Source: Pseudidiomarina halophila
GTDB lineage: Bacteria; Pseudomonadota; Gammaproteobacteria; Enterobacterales; Alteromonadaceae
DNA length: 64,000 nucleotides
Reading direction: 5' to 3'
NCBI RefSeq assembly: GCF_003987215.1
Contig: NZ_PIPW01000001.1
Span: forward strand, 744,001-808,000
Both the position numbers and the translations under genes were made by a program. Below are positions 1-9,819 of the stretch, one piece after another; position 1 is the first letter of the stretch, and each line of letters begins with the position of its first letter. The notes beneath the pieces were generated by a model. That model made no database searches. It was not told the origin of the DNA and saw only the letters and a program-made list of their open reading frames with translations.

Positions 1-19
1 CCTGAATGGGAAGCAATCC

Positions 20-1147
20 ATGTTAATTGGTGTACCTAAAGAGATTAAAAACCACGAATATCGTATCGGCCTTACTCCAGCAGCTGTACGTGAATATGTT
101 GCCCATGGCCATGAGGTTATGGTGGAAAATAACGGTGGTGCGGCAATTGGTTTTCTTAATGAAGACTACGAGCTTGCAGGAGCCACTATCGTCGCTGACC
201 CTGCTGAGATCTTTGCCAAAGCGGATATGATTATCAAGGTAAAGGAACCGCAGCCAAATGAATGTATGCAGTTGCGTGAAGGCCAGATCCTGTACACCTA
301 TTTGCACTTAGCACCAGATCCAACGCAAACCGAATTATTAGCAAAATCTGGCGTAACAGCGATTGCTTACGAAACCGTTACTGACCGCAACGGTGGTTTA
401 CCGTTGTTGGCACCGATGAGTGAAGTGGCTGGCCGTATGTCAATTCAGGCCGGTGCGCACAATCTGGAAAAGGTTAATGGCGGCAGCGGCGTCTTATTAG
501 GCGGCGTACCTGGCGTTGAGCCGGGTAAAGTTCTGGTGATCGGTGGTGGTGTTGTCGGTACTCAGGCTGCCAAAATGGCCGTTGGCATGGGCGCAGAAGT
601 GACCATCCTTGATCGTTCTTTACCGCGTTTACGCCAGTTGGATGATATCTTTGCCGGTCGGGTTAAAACAATTTACTCCACTGTTGATGCGATCGATCAT
701 TTCTCACGCCAGGCTGATCTGGTTGTTGGTGCAGTCCTTATTCCAGGTGCCGCAGCACCTAAATTGCTGACTCGTGAACACCTGAAAAACATGAAGCCAG
801 GCTCAGTTGTTGTCGATGTTGCCATCGACCAGGGTGGCTGCTTTGAAACTTCTAAAGCGACCACGCATCAGGAACCAACCTACATCGTTGACGACATTGT
901 TCATTACTGTGTGGCAAACATGCCAGGTGGTGTGGCCCGCACTTCAACTATCGCGTTGAACAATGCCACCCTACCTTTTGGTATAGCACTTGCAAACCAT
1001 GGTCTTGCTGCAATGGAGAACAACGAGCACCTGCGCAATGGTCTGAACATGCACAAAGGTAAGATCACCTATAAAGCAGTTCATGACGATCTGGGTGAGA
1101 AACTCGGCCTTGAGTATCAGGATCCGTCTGACGCCATTCGTGGCTAA
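20..1147 (+). CDS. ald: alanine dehydrogenase
   Basis: This enzyme catalyses NAD-dependent oxidative deamination of L-alanine to pyruvate and ammonia in the cytoplasm, feeding amino-acid carbon into central metabolism. The 375 residues match the usual length of about 370. The conserved lysine (K75, in KVKEP) and histidine (H96, in YLHLA) of the active site are visible. A Rossmann motif GGGVVG lies at residues 175-180, with an acidic residue (D198) ending the next strand, as expected for NAD. The ATG is preceded by GGGAAG at a normal distance. The gene starts 19 nt from the window edge, so its promoter is outside. It is followed by a hairpin terminator, so it is probably transcribed alone. In E. 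coli lrp sits in the comparable place next to trxB; here ald occupies it. Confidence 0.96.
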   Translation: MLIGVPKEIKNHEYRIGLTPAAVREYVAHGHEVMVENNGGAAIGFLNEDYELAGATIVADPAEIFAKADMIIKVKEPQPNECMQLREGQILYTYLHLAPDPTQTELLAKSGVTAIAYETVTDRNGGLPLLAPMSEVAGRMSIQAGAHNLEKVNGGSGVLLGGVPGVEPGKVLVIGGGVVGTQAAKMAVGMGAEVTILDRSLPRLRQLDDIFAGRVKTIYSTVDAIDHFSRQADLVVGAVLIPGAAAPKLLTREHLKNMKPGSVVVDVAIDQGGCFETSKATTHQEPTYIVDDIVHYCVANMPGGVARTSTIALNNATLPFGIALANHGLAAMENNEHLRNGLNMHKGKITYKAVHDDLGEKLGLEYQDPSDAIRG

Positions 1148-1175
1148 GTCCTTCTGGTAGAAAATGGTTACAGTC

Positions 1176-1210
1176 AGAGACCCGCACAATGTTTGCGGGT
1201 CTCTTGTTTG
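1176..1210 (+). terminator. intrinsic terminator after ald
   Basis: An 11-bp perfect stem (1176-1186 with 1194-1204, GC-rich core ACCCGCA/TGCGGGT) encloses a 7-nt loop and is followed by a short T-rich stretch (TTGTTTG). The T tract is imperfect, so efficiency is uncertain. Confidence 0.7.
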
Positions 1211-1277
1211 TGGCCGTTGTAATCCATACAATCGTCCCCTATGTATATAAGCATGTCACAAACAAATTAAATAATAA

Positions 1278-2252
<975 letters not shown>

Positions 2253-2259
2253 TCAGCAG

Positions 2260-2985
2260 ATGTTTCGCTTAGCGGCGGATGATTTTAGTTTTCCACGTCC
2301 GGAACTGGCGTTACGCGATCCTAATGGTTTACTGGCGATCGGTGGTGACCTGCACCCCGATCGCCTGATAAACGCCTACCGTAACGGCATTTTCCCCTGG
2401 TTTGCCGATGACACGCCACCCTTATGGTGGAGCCCCGACCCACGTGCTGTCTTTAGCCCGCAGAGCTTGCATCAAAGTCGCAGTATGCTGCGCTTTCGGC
2501 AACGTACAGACTTTAACGTAACTCTGAACTACGACTTCACCCAGGTGATTAGCGCTTGTGCGCGCGCTCATGAGGCAGGTCCTGAAGGAACCTGGATCAC
2601 TCCGGCACTGCAGCAGGCATTTATTGAGCTTCATCGCCTGGGACATGCTCATTCTGTTGAAGTTTGGGCGCAGGATGAGCTGGTCGGTGGCATGTACGGC
2701 GTCGCCGTTGGCAACCTGTTCTGCGGCGAAAGCATGTTCCATCAACGAAGTAATGCGTCAAAGCTCGCATTGCTGGTATTTGCCGAGCATTTTTTCGCTG
2801 CTGGTGGACAACTTATCGATGCTCAGGTTGAAAATCCGCATCTTAAACGCCTTGGAATGCGGGAAATCCCGCGCCAACAATTTCTCCATCAATTGCGTTT
2901 AAGTTTGCGTACAACTCCGGCTTTAACGGCAGAATTTTGGCAGGCGCGGCCATTGCCACATAAATCAAGTGGTAATTGTCGCTGA
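2260..2985 (+). CDS. aat: leucyl/phenylalanyl-tRNA--protein transferase
   Basis: Aat transfers Leu or Phe from aminoacyl-tRNA to the N-terminus of proteins that start with Arg or Lys, making a primary N-degron that ClpS then recognises. The protein has the family core motifs FPWF and WWSPDPR in the N-terminal half and GGMYGVAVG and ESMFH in the middle. The length of 241 residues is close to the E. coli protein. The start lies 7 nt after trxB with only a weak upstream purine stretch, suggesting translational coupling. Its linkage to clpA and clpS, found a little downstream on the other strand, is functionally meaningful and conserved in gammaproteobacteria. Confidence 0.96.
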   Translation: MFRLAADDFSFPRPELALRDPNGLLAIGGDLHPDRLINAYRNGIFPWFADDTPPLWWSPDPRAVFSPQSLHQSRSMLRFRQRTDFNVTLNYDFTQVISACARAHEAGPEGTWITPALQQAFIELHRLGHAHSVEVWAQDELVGGMYGVAVGNLFCGESMFHQRSNASKLALLVFAEHFFAAGGQLIDAQVENPHLKRLGMREIPRQQFLHQLRLSLRTTPALTAEFWQARPLPHKSSGNCR

Positions 2986-3051
2986 AAACAGCTAGAATTC
3001 TGACCACTTTTTCTAGAGCATTTGCTTTTAACTGAGAAATCGAGGATTTGA

Positions 3052-3270
<219 letters not shown>

Positions 3271-3285
3271 TTATCGCCGCCGCCG

Positions 3286-5559
3286 TTAGCCCGTGGTTGA
3301 ACCACGGGCTTCACGCTCGCTTACCTTCAATTTCAGCGCATCATTGACGACGCTAACGCGAACATTGCCACCGTTGGTAAGTTTGCCAAACAGGATTTCG
3401 TTCGCTAACGGTTTCTTCAGGTACTCCTGAATCACCCGCGCCATTGGCCGCGCACCCATCGCTTTGTCATAGCCTTTTGCTGCCAACCAGGCATAGGATG
3501 CATCGTCCAGCTCCAGACTGACTTGTTTACGGTCAAGCTGCGCCTGCAATTCGGTCACGAACTTATCGACCACCTGAGTAATAACTTCTGTGGAAAGGTG
3601 ATTGAACCAAACCACAGCATCCAGGCGATTGCGAAACTCCGGACTGAAGGTGCGGTTGATTTCCAGCATCGCATCGGGCGCATGATCCTGTTGCTTGAAA
3701 CCAATGGACTGACGCACTGTTTCCTGCACACCAGCATTGGTGGTCATCACCAGAATCACATTGCGGAAGTCTGCTTTGCGACCGTTATTGTCCGTTAAGG
3801 TACCGTGATCCATCACCTGCAATAAGATGTTATAGATATCACTGTGCGCTTTTTCGATCTCATCCAGCAGCACTACTGAGTGTGGGTGCTTGATCACCGC
3901 TTCCGTTAACAAGCCGCCCTGATCAAAACCAACGTAGCCTGGCGGCGCACCAATCAGCCGACTGACGGCATGACGTTCCATGTATTCCGACATGTCAAAA
4001 CGTTGGAATTCAATGCCCAGAGCTTTCGCCAGTTGCTGGGTAATTTCCGTTTTACCTACGCCCGTTGGCCCGGCAAATAAGAATGAACCTATAGGTTTAT
4101 GCTCTTCGCTCAGGCCTGAACGGGACAGGCGAATCGCTGACGTAAGCTGGTCAATGGCCTGATCCTGACCGAAAACCACAAGTTTCAGATTACGATCCAG
4201 CTGTTTCAGCAGTTGCTGATCAGAACGGGAAACGCTCTGCTCAGGAATTCGGGCAATTTTGGCAATAATCTGTTCAATATCGCCTACCCCAACGGTTTTT
4301 TTGCGTCGTGATGGTGTGACCAGGCGTTGGCTTGCTCCAGCTTCATCAATGACATCAATAGCTTTGTCCGGCAGGTGACGTTCATTTATGTAACGTGCCG
4401 ACAGCTCTGCCGCAGCACGAATCGCATTCTGCGTGTAACGAATACCGTGATGCTCTTCGTAGCGTTCTTTCAAACCCATCAGGATTTTAGTGGTGTCGTC
4501 TACAGACGGCTCAACCACATCAATTTTCTGGAAACGCCGTACCAGCGCCCGATCCTTTTCGAAAATGTTTTTGTACTCACCGTAGGTGGTAGAACCGATA
4601 CATTTCAGTTCACCACTACTTAGCAAAGGCTTGAGCAGATTGGAGGCATCTAATACCCCTCCACTTGCGGCTCCCGCCCCGACAATGGTGTGGATCTCAT
4701 CGATAAATAAAATCGCATGTTCATGGGCCTGAACTTCTTTCAGTAACTGCTTGAACCGTTTTTCAAAATCGCCCCGGTATTTGGTACCGGCCAACAAGCC
4801 GCCCATATCCAGAGAATACAAAGTAGCGTCTTTCATCACCTCTGGCACATCACCCTGCACAATGCGATAGGCTAAACCTTCAGCGATTGCGGTTTTACCA
4901 ACGCCTGCCTCGCCCACCAATAGTGGATTATTCTTGCGGCGACGGCAGAGCACCTGCACGCAGCGCTCAAGTTCGCTGTCACGGCCAATAAGGGGATCAA
5001 TAAGTCCACTACGCGCCCGTGCATTAAGATTGGTGCAAAAACGTTTCAGGTAACTCTGTTGCTCTTCTCCGGCAGCTTCTTGCTGTTCTGTCTCATCCAC
5101 ATCCGGACGAATGATCGGATCGTCAACTTTTGAGAGTCCGTGCGACAGAAAGTGCACCAGATCAAGCCGGGTGATATCGTGTTTATTCAAGAGGAATACG
5201 GCGTGGGATTCTTGTTCACTAAAAATCGCCACCAATACGTTTGCCCCTGTGACTTCACTGTTTCCCGATGATTGCACGTGAAATACCGCGCGTTGCAACA
5301 CGCGTTGAAATCCTAACGTAGGCTGGGTATCACTTTCCGAGGATTCCGTATCAAAACAGGGCGTACTGCGATCGATGTAAGACAACAGTTCCTGCTTTAG
5401 TTTGGTAAATTCCAGTCCGCACGCGCGCAAGGCTTTTGAAGCTTCAGGGTTATCAAGAAGTGCCAATAACAGATGTTCGACCGTCATCAATTCATGACGG
5501 CGGTCACGGGCGATGCGAAAGGCATCATTTAAAGTAATTTCTAACGCTTTATTTAGCAT
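3286..5559 (-). CDS. clpA: ATP-dependent Clp protease ATP-binding subunit ClpA
   Basis: ClpA is the hexameric AAA+ unfoldase that feeds substrates into ClpP, including N-degron proteins delivered by ClpS. The 757 residues comprise an N-terminal Clp repeat domain (about 1-145), AAA module 1 with Walker A at residues 216-223 and Walker B LFIDE at about 284-288, and AAA module 2 with Walker A at 497-504 and a [11 protein letters not shown]alker B. An IGF tripeptide in the second module (SIGFKQQD) matches the ClpP-docking loop. The start ATG follows a GAGGAG ribosome site. clpS ends 43 nt upstream on the same strand, the conserved clpS-clpA order. Confidence 0.98.
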   Translation of the reverse strand: MLNKALEITLNDAFRIARDRRHELMTVEHLLLALLDNPEASKALRACGLEFTKLKQELLSYIDRSTPCFDTESSESDTQPTLGFQRVLQRAVFHVQSSGNSEVTGANVLVAIFSEQESHAVFLLNKHDITRLDLVHFLSHGLSKVDDPIIRPDVDETEQQEAAGEEQQSYLKRFCTNLNARARSGLIDPLIGRDSELERCVQVLCRRRKNNPLLVGEAGVGKTAIAEGLAYRIVQGDVPEVMKDATLYSLDMGGLLAGTKYRGDFEKRFKQLLKEVQAHEHAILFIDEIHTIVGAGAASGGVLDASNLLKPLLSSGELKCIGSTTYGEYKNIFEKDRALVRRFQKIDVVEPSVDDTTKILMGLKERYEEHHGIRYTQNAIRAAAELSARYINERHLPDKAIDVIDEAGASQRLVTPSRRKKTVGVGDIEQIIAKIARIPEQSVSRSDQQLLKQLDRNLKLVVFGQDQAIDQLTSAIRLSRSGLSEEHKPIGSFLFAGPTGVGKTEITQQLAKALGIEFQRFDMSEYMERHAVSRLIGAPPGYVGFDQGGLLTEAVIKHPHSVVLLDEIEKAHSDIYNILLQVMDHGTLTDNNGRKADFRNVILVMTTNAGVQETVRQSIGFKQQDHAPDAMLEINRTFSPEFRNRLDAVVWFNHLSTEVITQVVDKFVTELQAQLDRKQVSLELDDASYAWLAAKGYDKAMGARPMARVIQEYLKKPLANEILFGKLTNGGNVRVSVVNDALKLKVSEREARGSTTG
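3288..3310. other. GC-rich hairpin at the infA/clpA convergence
   Basis: A perfect 10-bp inverted repeat (AGCCCGTGGT with ACCACGGGCT, 3-nt loop) overlaps the clpA stop codon and last codons. Neither side has a T tract, so it is not a classical intrinsic terminator. It may still act as an RNA 3'-end stabiliser or a factor-dependent boundary for both converging genes. Confidence 0.45.
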
Positions 5560-5602
5560 ATAAGCACTCCTCGACTACGCCAGACGACTACGCATTCAGG
5601 CT

Positions 5603-5923
5603 TTATGCCTGTTCCATGGTGCACAGCAACGGATGCTGATGCTCACGTGCGTACTGGTTCACTTGTACTACTTTGGTCTCTGCGACTTCTGCAGAATAGA
5701 CCCCGCATACCGCTTGGCCTTTATAATGAATGGTCAGCATCGTGTCGGTTGCACGTTCCTCATCCATTCGAAAAAATTTGATGAGCACCTCAATCACAAA
5801 ATCCATCGGGGTGTAGTCATCGTTATTGAGAATGACCTTGTACATGGGCGGTGGCTGCAGTTTTTGCTTCTCGCTTTCACGGTCATGGACTGCGCCCTGC
5901 TGATGTTGGTCCATACTACTCAT
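5603..5923 (-). CDS. clpS: ATP-dependent Clp protease adaptor ClpS
   Basis: ClpS binds destabilising N-terminal residues and hands substrates to the ClpA N-domain. The 106-residue protein has a disordered, charged N-terminus (1-25) and the folded core from about residue 26. The recognition pocket residues are visible: N33-N34-D35-D36-Y-T-P-M and H66 in IHYKG, at positions matching E. coli ClpS. The ATG chosen is preceded by GGTAAAG at a normal distance; a second in-frame ATG three codons later is possible. The gene is divergent from cspD and lies directly upstream of clpA, as in E. coli. Confidence 0.97.
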   Translation of the reverse strand: MSSMDQHQQGAVHDRESEKQKLQPPPMYKVILNNDDYTPMDFVIEVLIKFFRMDEERATDTMLTIHYKGQAVCGVYSAEVAETKVVQVNQYAREHQHPLLCTMEQA

Positions 5924-6020
5924 AACGTTTCTTTACCTATATATAGCCACAAAATTGGAATTTCGCTCACCGAAACTGAAATTAACGACTTGGTCGTACA
6001 TTAAATAATCAAATTTCGAC

Positions 6021-6048
6021 TTGACTCTGTACAGAACTCACCTAGAGT
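6021..6048 (+). promoter_or_regulatory. candidate sigma-70 promoter for cspD
   Basis: TTGACT (6021-6026) and TAGAGT (6043-6048) are separated by 16 nt. If used, transcription would start about 90 nt upstream of the cspD start codon, leaving a fairly long leader. This is pattern matching only; no expression data are available. Confidence 0.4.
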
Positions 6049-6146
6049 AAAACATGGCGTTAACAATTGGCTTTTTCAATGGCTCTGCTGTTGGCGCTAT
6101 TCTAACAATAACTAAATAGTAAATGCAGAATAAAGGAAGTAGAAGT

Positions 6147-6356
6147 ATGGCAACCGGTAAAGTGAAATGGTTCAATAATTCCAAAGGTTTTGGATTCATT
6201 GAAGCAGAAGACCGTGAAGGTGATATCTTCGCGCACTATTCAACAATTGAAATGGAAGGTTATCGTACCTTAAAAGCAGGACAAGATGTCGAGTTCCAAC
6301 TCGAAGAAGGTCCTAAAGGTCTTCATGCCACGAATATCACCCCCGTGCAAAAGTAA
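6147..6356 (+). CDS. cspD: cold-shock-like protein CspD
   Basis: This is a small OB-fold single-strand nucleic-acid-binding protein. In E. coli CspD is induced in stationary phase and inhibits replication. The protein carries RNP1 (KGFGFIEA) and the RNP2 equivalent DIFAHYS. The Ala-His-Tyr form and the following EMEGYRTLKAGQ mark CspD rather than CspA-type proteins. I start at the second in-frame ATG (69 residues, MATGKVKWFN) because AAAGGAAG lies just upstream and the family begins there. An earlier ATG at 6123 would add eight residues. It is divergent from clpS, the usual arrangement, and is followed by a strong terminator. Confidence 0.95.
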   Translation: MATGKVKWFNNSKGFGFIEAEDREGDIFAHYSTIEMEGYRTLKAGQDVEFQLEEGPKGLHATNITPVQK

Positions 6357-6380
6357 GATCACGCAACGTTTCGTTGCAAA

Positions 6381-6410
6381 AACGCCAGCAACCGCTGGCG
6401 TTTTTTATTA
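6381..6410 (+). terminator. intrinsic terminator after cspD
   Basis: A 9-bp stem (AACGCCAGC, 6381-6389, with GCTGGCGTT, 6394-6402) with a 4-nt loop runs into a TTTTTT tract. A smaller GCAACG/CGTTGC hairpin sits just before it at about 6363-6377. Confidence 0.9.
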
Positions 6411-6426
6411 TTAACTATCTATACCA

Positions 6427-7470
6427 TTAACTATCTATACCAAAGTAACGTCGCAACTGATCACGGAGATTTGGCGGCGTGCCGTGAATGGTAAGCTTAT
6501 CGCTGTGCGGATCGTACTCGACCCGTTCACTTAACAAGTCCTGATCGAAGGAAACACTGAGTCCACCGCCCTGCCCCTGGAATTTCACCAGTTTGCGCAT
6601 AGTTGAACGATCCGTTGGAAACTCATCAACTAATGCACGCTCCTGTTGGGCCTGATTGAAATCAGCGAAACTACGTTCGCGCGGCAGTGACTCACTAAGT
6701 TGTTCGGACAAGTCTTTTACCCGCACTGGCTCGCCTTGCTGCCACTGATTGTCACAGATCTCGTACACCGACTTACGTAATTGGCGCGCTTGTTCTTCCT
6801 CCAGCTGCTCTTCCTGCGCATATCGGGTAACGCTATCGACCAGCTGCTGCGACTGCTTCTTCGGATTTAGACCTTCGGCGCAGCCGAGGAAATCAAGAAA
6901 GAAATCGGACACTTTGCGTCCGGCACGACCTTTGATAAAGGAGATATAAGTAGTTGAGTCCGGTTCTTCATGCCACTCGCGTAAGTTAATCGATGCCGCC
7001 AGCTGAACTTTACTTATCGCCAGTTGTGAGGAGCGATCGACGCTTAGGTCGGGAGCAATAGTGACACCGTCCTGACTTGGCAGGAATGCAACCACCAGAA
7101 AATCCTCACCGCGCTCTGCATAGGTGGCCAACAGCAAGAAGCCTGGTTCCAGAATACCGTAGTGCTGTAACTGCTGATGCAGCAGTTTGGCGGCCTGTTG
7201 CGAGAAGTCTACAAACTCCAGCTCATCCTTGCGCCATTGCGCCAACAGCTCGGGGAAATCACTCTTTAAAGTGGTTTCCTGCTCGTCCTCGGCGGTCAGA
7301 AAGCGTGCATAGCCTTTGCTTGGCTTTGCCTGGTAAACCTCGGTTAGCTCGTCCAGCAACAAACCGACTTCGTCGTTGATAGCGAGCGTACTGGGTGCAA
7401 CACGCAGTCCGATTTGCCCGTCGTTGGTGTAAAACTGGTGAATAATGCTGTGCTTAACATCTGCTTGCAT
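6427..7470 (-). CDS. yejK: nucleoid-associated protein YejK (NdpA family)
   Basis: YejK/NdpA proteins are nucleoid-associated; their exact role is not firmly established. The protein matches the family along its length, with YISFIKGRAGRKVSDFF, FLGCAEGLNPK, FPTDRSTMRKLVKF and the C-terminal GTPPNLRDQLRR all recognisable. I start at the ATG giving MQADVKHSI (347 residues), since the family starts near this point. AGAAGGA lies about 13 nt upstream. An upstream in-frame ATG at 7518 would add 16 residues but has no ribosome site and would crowd the divergent yejL promoter. It is divergent from yejL as in E. coli. Confidence 0.93.
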   Translation of the reverse strand: MQADVKHSIIHQFYTNDGQIGLRVAPSTLAINDEVGLLLDELTEVYQAKPSKGYARFLTAEDEQETTLKSDFPELLAQWRKDELEFVDFSQQAAKLLHQQLQHYGILEPGFLLLATYAERGEDFLVVAFLPSQDGVTIAPDLSVDRSSQLAISKVQLAASINLREWHEEPDSTTYISFIKGRAGRKVSDFFLDFLGCAEGLNPKKQSQQLVDSVTRYAQEEQLEEEQARQLRKSVYEICDNQWQQGEPVRVKDLSEQLSESLPRERSFADFNQAQQERALVDEFPTDRSTMRKLVKFQGQGGGLSVSFDQDLLSERVEYDPHSDKLTIHGTPPNLRDQLRRYFGIDS

Positions 7471-7542
7471 GGTGCTACTACTGTCCTTCTGCAATCCCTG
7501 TGGTAAGATTGCGCTCATTCTAACATGTGAGGAAAGTTTTCG

Positions 7543-7764
7543 ATGCCGATCGTTTCAAAATATGCCGTCGAGCAACAAGAGAAACTACTTAATGACGTTC
7601 TGGAAACGCTGCAAAACGAAGAAACTCCTGTTGATCTTGCCCTGATGACCCTGGGTAATGCAGTAACCCATATCATTGCTGAACACTACTCACCTCAGCA
7701 AGCACAGCAAGTCGCTGAACAATTTGGTAAAGTACTGCTACAATCTTTAGGGAAATCAGCATAA
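7543..7764 (+). CDS. yejL: YejL family protein (DUF1414)
   Basis: This small cytoplasmic protein of 73 residues belongs to the YejL/DUF1414 (UPF0352) family, whose function is not known. Sequence similarity to E. coli YejL is visible from the N-terminus (MPIVSKYAVEQQEKLL) through the central VDLALMTLGNAVTHII, which matches the family helix pair. The ATG has a GAGGAAAG ribosome site. It lies between divergent yejK and downstream yejM in the same order as in E. coli; the 43-nt gap to yejM suggests cotranscription. Confidence 0.94.
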   Translation: MPIVSKYAVEQQEKLLNDVLETLQNEETPVDLALMTLGNAVTHIIAEHYSPQQAQQVAEQFGKVLLQSLGKSA

Positions 7765-7807
7765 GCTGGTTTAACTTAAACGTTAAAGCTACTCGCTTAG
7801 GGCAACT

Positions 7808-9412
7808 ATGATACAACGGAGACAGCGTCGCGATAAAATAGCTCGACTGATCAGTTGGGGCCATTGGTTCACCTTTTTCAATATCCTGATTGCTCTCGCT
7901 ATTGGTACGCTGTACATCGAAGCAGCAGAGACACCAGCCACTTTTCTCGGTGGGGTTTATCTGATTATCAGCTGGCTCGGTCACTTTGCCTTTTTGCCCT
8001 TTATTCTGTTTATACTGCTCATCTTTCCGTTTTGCCTGATTATTCCGTACTCCCGTGTGTTACGCGGTATCGCGACACTGGTGGCGTCCTTTGGCCTGAT
8101 TGCACTGGTCGCCGATGCATTGTTTTTCCGGCAGTACGGCTATCACCTCAACACCTACTCGTTATCGCAACTCGCATTAGACGCTGAGGCAGCCTTTGCG
8201 GGTGCCAGCTTTGTGCTACTTTTGAGTATGCTGTTATTGTTTGTAGTGTTGCTGGTGTTCGAACTGGCGCTGGCAAATCTCGCCTGGAAACGTTTGGATC
8301 GCTTACGCGCGCATCATTGGGGAGCCTCATTTAGCGCCGTCTTTGTGCTCTGCTTTTTAACCAGTCACAGTATCCATATTTGGGCTGATGCGGTGTTTTA
8401 CACGCCCATTACTAAGCAAGATGACTTATTTCCGGTGTCCTATCCAACTACTGCCCGTACGCTGATGAGCAAACAGGGCTGGTTAACTGAAGAACGATTA
8501 CAGGCGACCGATAAGTTATTACGTGAAACCTCAAGCATTGAACTTAATTACCCGCCCCGACCGCTGATGTGTGCGCGCCTGCCACAAGATCGCAATACCC
8601 TGTTCGTGGTCTTTAATCATTTGACCAAAGCACAGCAACAGCAACTGGAACTGAGCCTACCGGAGTTGCAGAGCTATGCCAGTCCGGTACTTGGCCAAAC
8701 TAGTACTCAGGCCGGTATTTTTGAGCTGCTTTACGGCTTGGCGGATATCTACGCACCACCGGTGATCAAAGCAGAACAACCTCCTGCCTACTGGCGACAG
8801 TTAAGCGATTATCAGGTGCGCTTTGAAATCCAGGGTGATAGTGCAGCATTTGCCGTTCCTGACTTTCTGCTAGAAAGCGACAGCAGCGGCTACCGGACGC
8901 GTATCGATGTGGCGCTGAGTGCCAACGTCGATGCCGAGTTAGTGGCACAGATTAAGCAGGCGCTGGCAACCGAACAACAGGTGGTGATTACTGCGTTGAC
9001 GCCTAATCAGGGACTCGACCATGACGCTGAGGGTTACGCAATGCACCGCCTGCAGGTGCCACTTTACCATTCGCCGGGATTGAATTTTCAGCCTCAGGAT
9101 GTGGTGATTCTGACCGATCTCATGCCCACTATTGTCAACGGTTATATGCACTGCTCGGAAGGTGTCCGCGCTTACGCAACAGGGCGTAATATTGCTGAAC
9201 CCGACGCCCGCGAGTTTCCGGTGATGACCAGTTTTGGCCGTGATTTAGTTATTTACGACCAGCAGACTACCTCTATTATTAACAGTAATGGCAGCATGCG
9301 CTCGTTTGATAACATAACCTTCGAACCGCGGCCTAATGTGTCGCCTGCGACCCCGGTGTTGGTTGACGGATTAAAACACCTGCAGCGCTTCAGCCGCAAA
9401 TCTGATGAATAA
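7808..9412 (+). CDS. yejM: YejM-like inner-membrane protein (DUF3413, degenerate sulfatase-like domain)
   Basis: In E. coli YejM (PbgA/LapC) is an inner-membrane protein with a periplasmic sulfatase-like domain that senses lipopolysaccharide and, with LapB, controls degradation of LpxC. The N-terminal part here has five predicted membrane segments (about residues 15-35, 45-75, 83-105, 130-160, 170-190), and the initial ISWGHWFTFFNI is typical of DUF3413. The periplasmic part is shorter (534 residues in total against 586 in E. coli) and degenerate: where E. coli has a VLDAWR-type motif this has VVFNHL, and only the TSTQAGIFELLYG block is clearly recognisable. It is placed by synteny (yejK-yejL-yejM-tRNA-Pro) and the membrane domain. 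An AGGG ribosome site precedes the ATG. Confidence 0.88.
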   Translation: MIQRRQRRDKIARLISWGHWFTFFNILIALAIGTLYIEAAETPATFLGGVYLIISWLGHFAFLPFILFILLIFPFCLIIPYSRVLRGIATLVASFGLIALVADALFFRQYGYHLNTYSLSQLALDAEAAFAGASFVLLLSMLLLFVVLLVFELALANLAWKRLDRLRAHHWGASFSAVFVLCFLTSHSIHIWADAVFYTPITKQDDLFPVSYPTTARTLMSKQGWLTEERLQATDKLLRETSSIELNYPPRPLMCARLPQDRNTLFVVFNHLTKAQQQQLELSLPELQSYASPVLGQTSTQAGIFELLYGLADIYAPPVIKAEQPPAYWRQLSDYQVRFEIQGDSAAFAVPDFLLESDSSGYRTRIDVALSANVDAELVAQIKQALATEQQVVITALTPNQGLDHDAEGYAMHRLQVPLYHSPGLNFQPQDVVILTDLMPTIVNGYMHCSEGVRAYATGRNIAEPDAREFPVMTSFGRDLVIYDQQTTSIINSNGSMRSFDNITFEPRPNVSPATPVLVDGLKHLQRFSRKSDE

Positions 9413-9486
9413 ATAGGCGTTCGTCTCCGGTTGTGCATCGGAGAGCTTGAGTAATTGCCAAAAACCAGTAATATAACGGCCTCGGT

Positions 9487-9563
9487 CGGCGTGTAGCGCA
9501 GCTTGGTAGCGCACTGTCATGGGGTGTCAGGGGTCGGAGGTTCAAATCCTCTCACGCCGACCA
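9487..9563 (+). tRNA. proL: tRNA-Pro (anticodon GGG)
   Basis: A complete 77-nt cloverleaf with encoded CCA is visible: acceptor CGGCGTG (9487-9493) pairs with CACGCCG (9553-9559), the D arm contains AGCTTGGTAG, and the T loop is GGTTCAAATCC. The anticodon loop is ATGGGGT with anticodon GGG at 9521-9523, reading CCC and CCU. The anticodon stem CTGTC/GTCAG has a T-T mismatch, as E. coli proL also does as I recall it. Its location right after yejM matches proL in E. coli. Confidence 0.97.
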
Positions 9564-9573
9564 CTAAATACAG

Positions 9574-9608
9574 AAAGGGGTATAGGTGCATGCCTATACC
9601 CCTTTTTT
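9574..9608 (+). terminator. intrinsic terminator after tRNA-Pro
   Basis: A 10-bp stem, GGGGTATAGG (9577-9586) with CCTATACCCC (9593-9602), has a 6-nt loop and is followed by TTTTTT; flanking A/T pairs extend the stem. It lies 11 nt after the tRNA CCA end. Confidence 0.92.
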
Positions 9609-9819
9609 ATCGATCAGTTCCAGGATATCCCTTCTGGCAACCGCCGCCAGCCTCCTAAAGTAAGCCAACGCCTTTAGTTCATCGGTATTCCCTATTGCAT
9701 CATTCGTTTTATATCGCTTTTATCATCCAAACTAATCCTTAAGATGCGACGCAATTGAAATAGCGTCGTACGGATGATTGACTATACTTTATGTGTAGTA
9801 GTCATCTGAAGGAGAGAGA
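9609..9819. other. intergenic region before the GAF-EAL gene
   Basis: This roughly 210-nt stretch carries no gene I can support. It presumably holds the promoter of the downstream signalling gene; a TATACT hexamer lies at 9783-9788, but no well-spaced -35 partner is convincing. There is no integrase or attachment-site duplication next to the tRNA. Confidence 0.5.

Noticed and set aside
1217-1251. trxB promoter (TTGTAA ... TATATA)
   Set aside because: The spacing is 21 nt, too long for a normal sigma-70 promoter, and no better pair was found.
5633-6004. Plus-strand open frame opposite clpS
   Set aside because: It lies antisense to a well-conserved gene, has no ribosome site and resembles no known protein.
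9424-9444. Terminator directly after yejM
   Set aside because: The 6-bp stem (TCTCCG/CGGAGA) has no T tract, so read-through into tRNA-Pro is more likely.
9487-9819. tRNA-associated integration site
   Set aside because: There is no integrase and no repeated tRNA 3' end in the window, and the neighbours keep the yejM-proL order known from E. coli.
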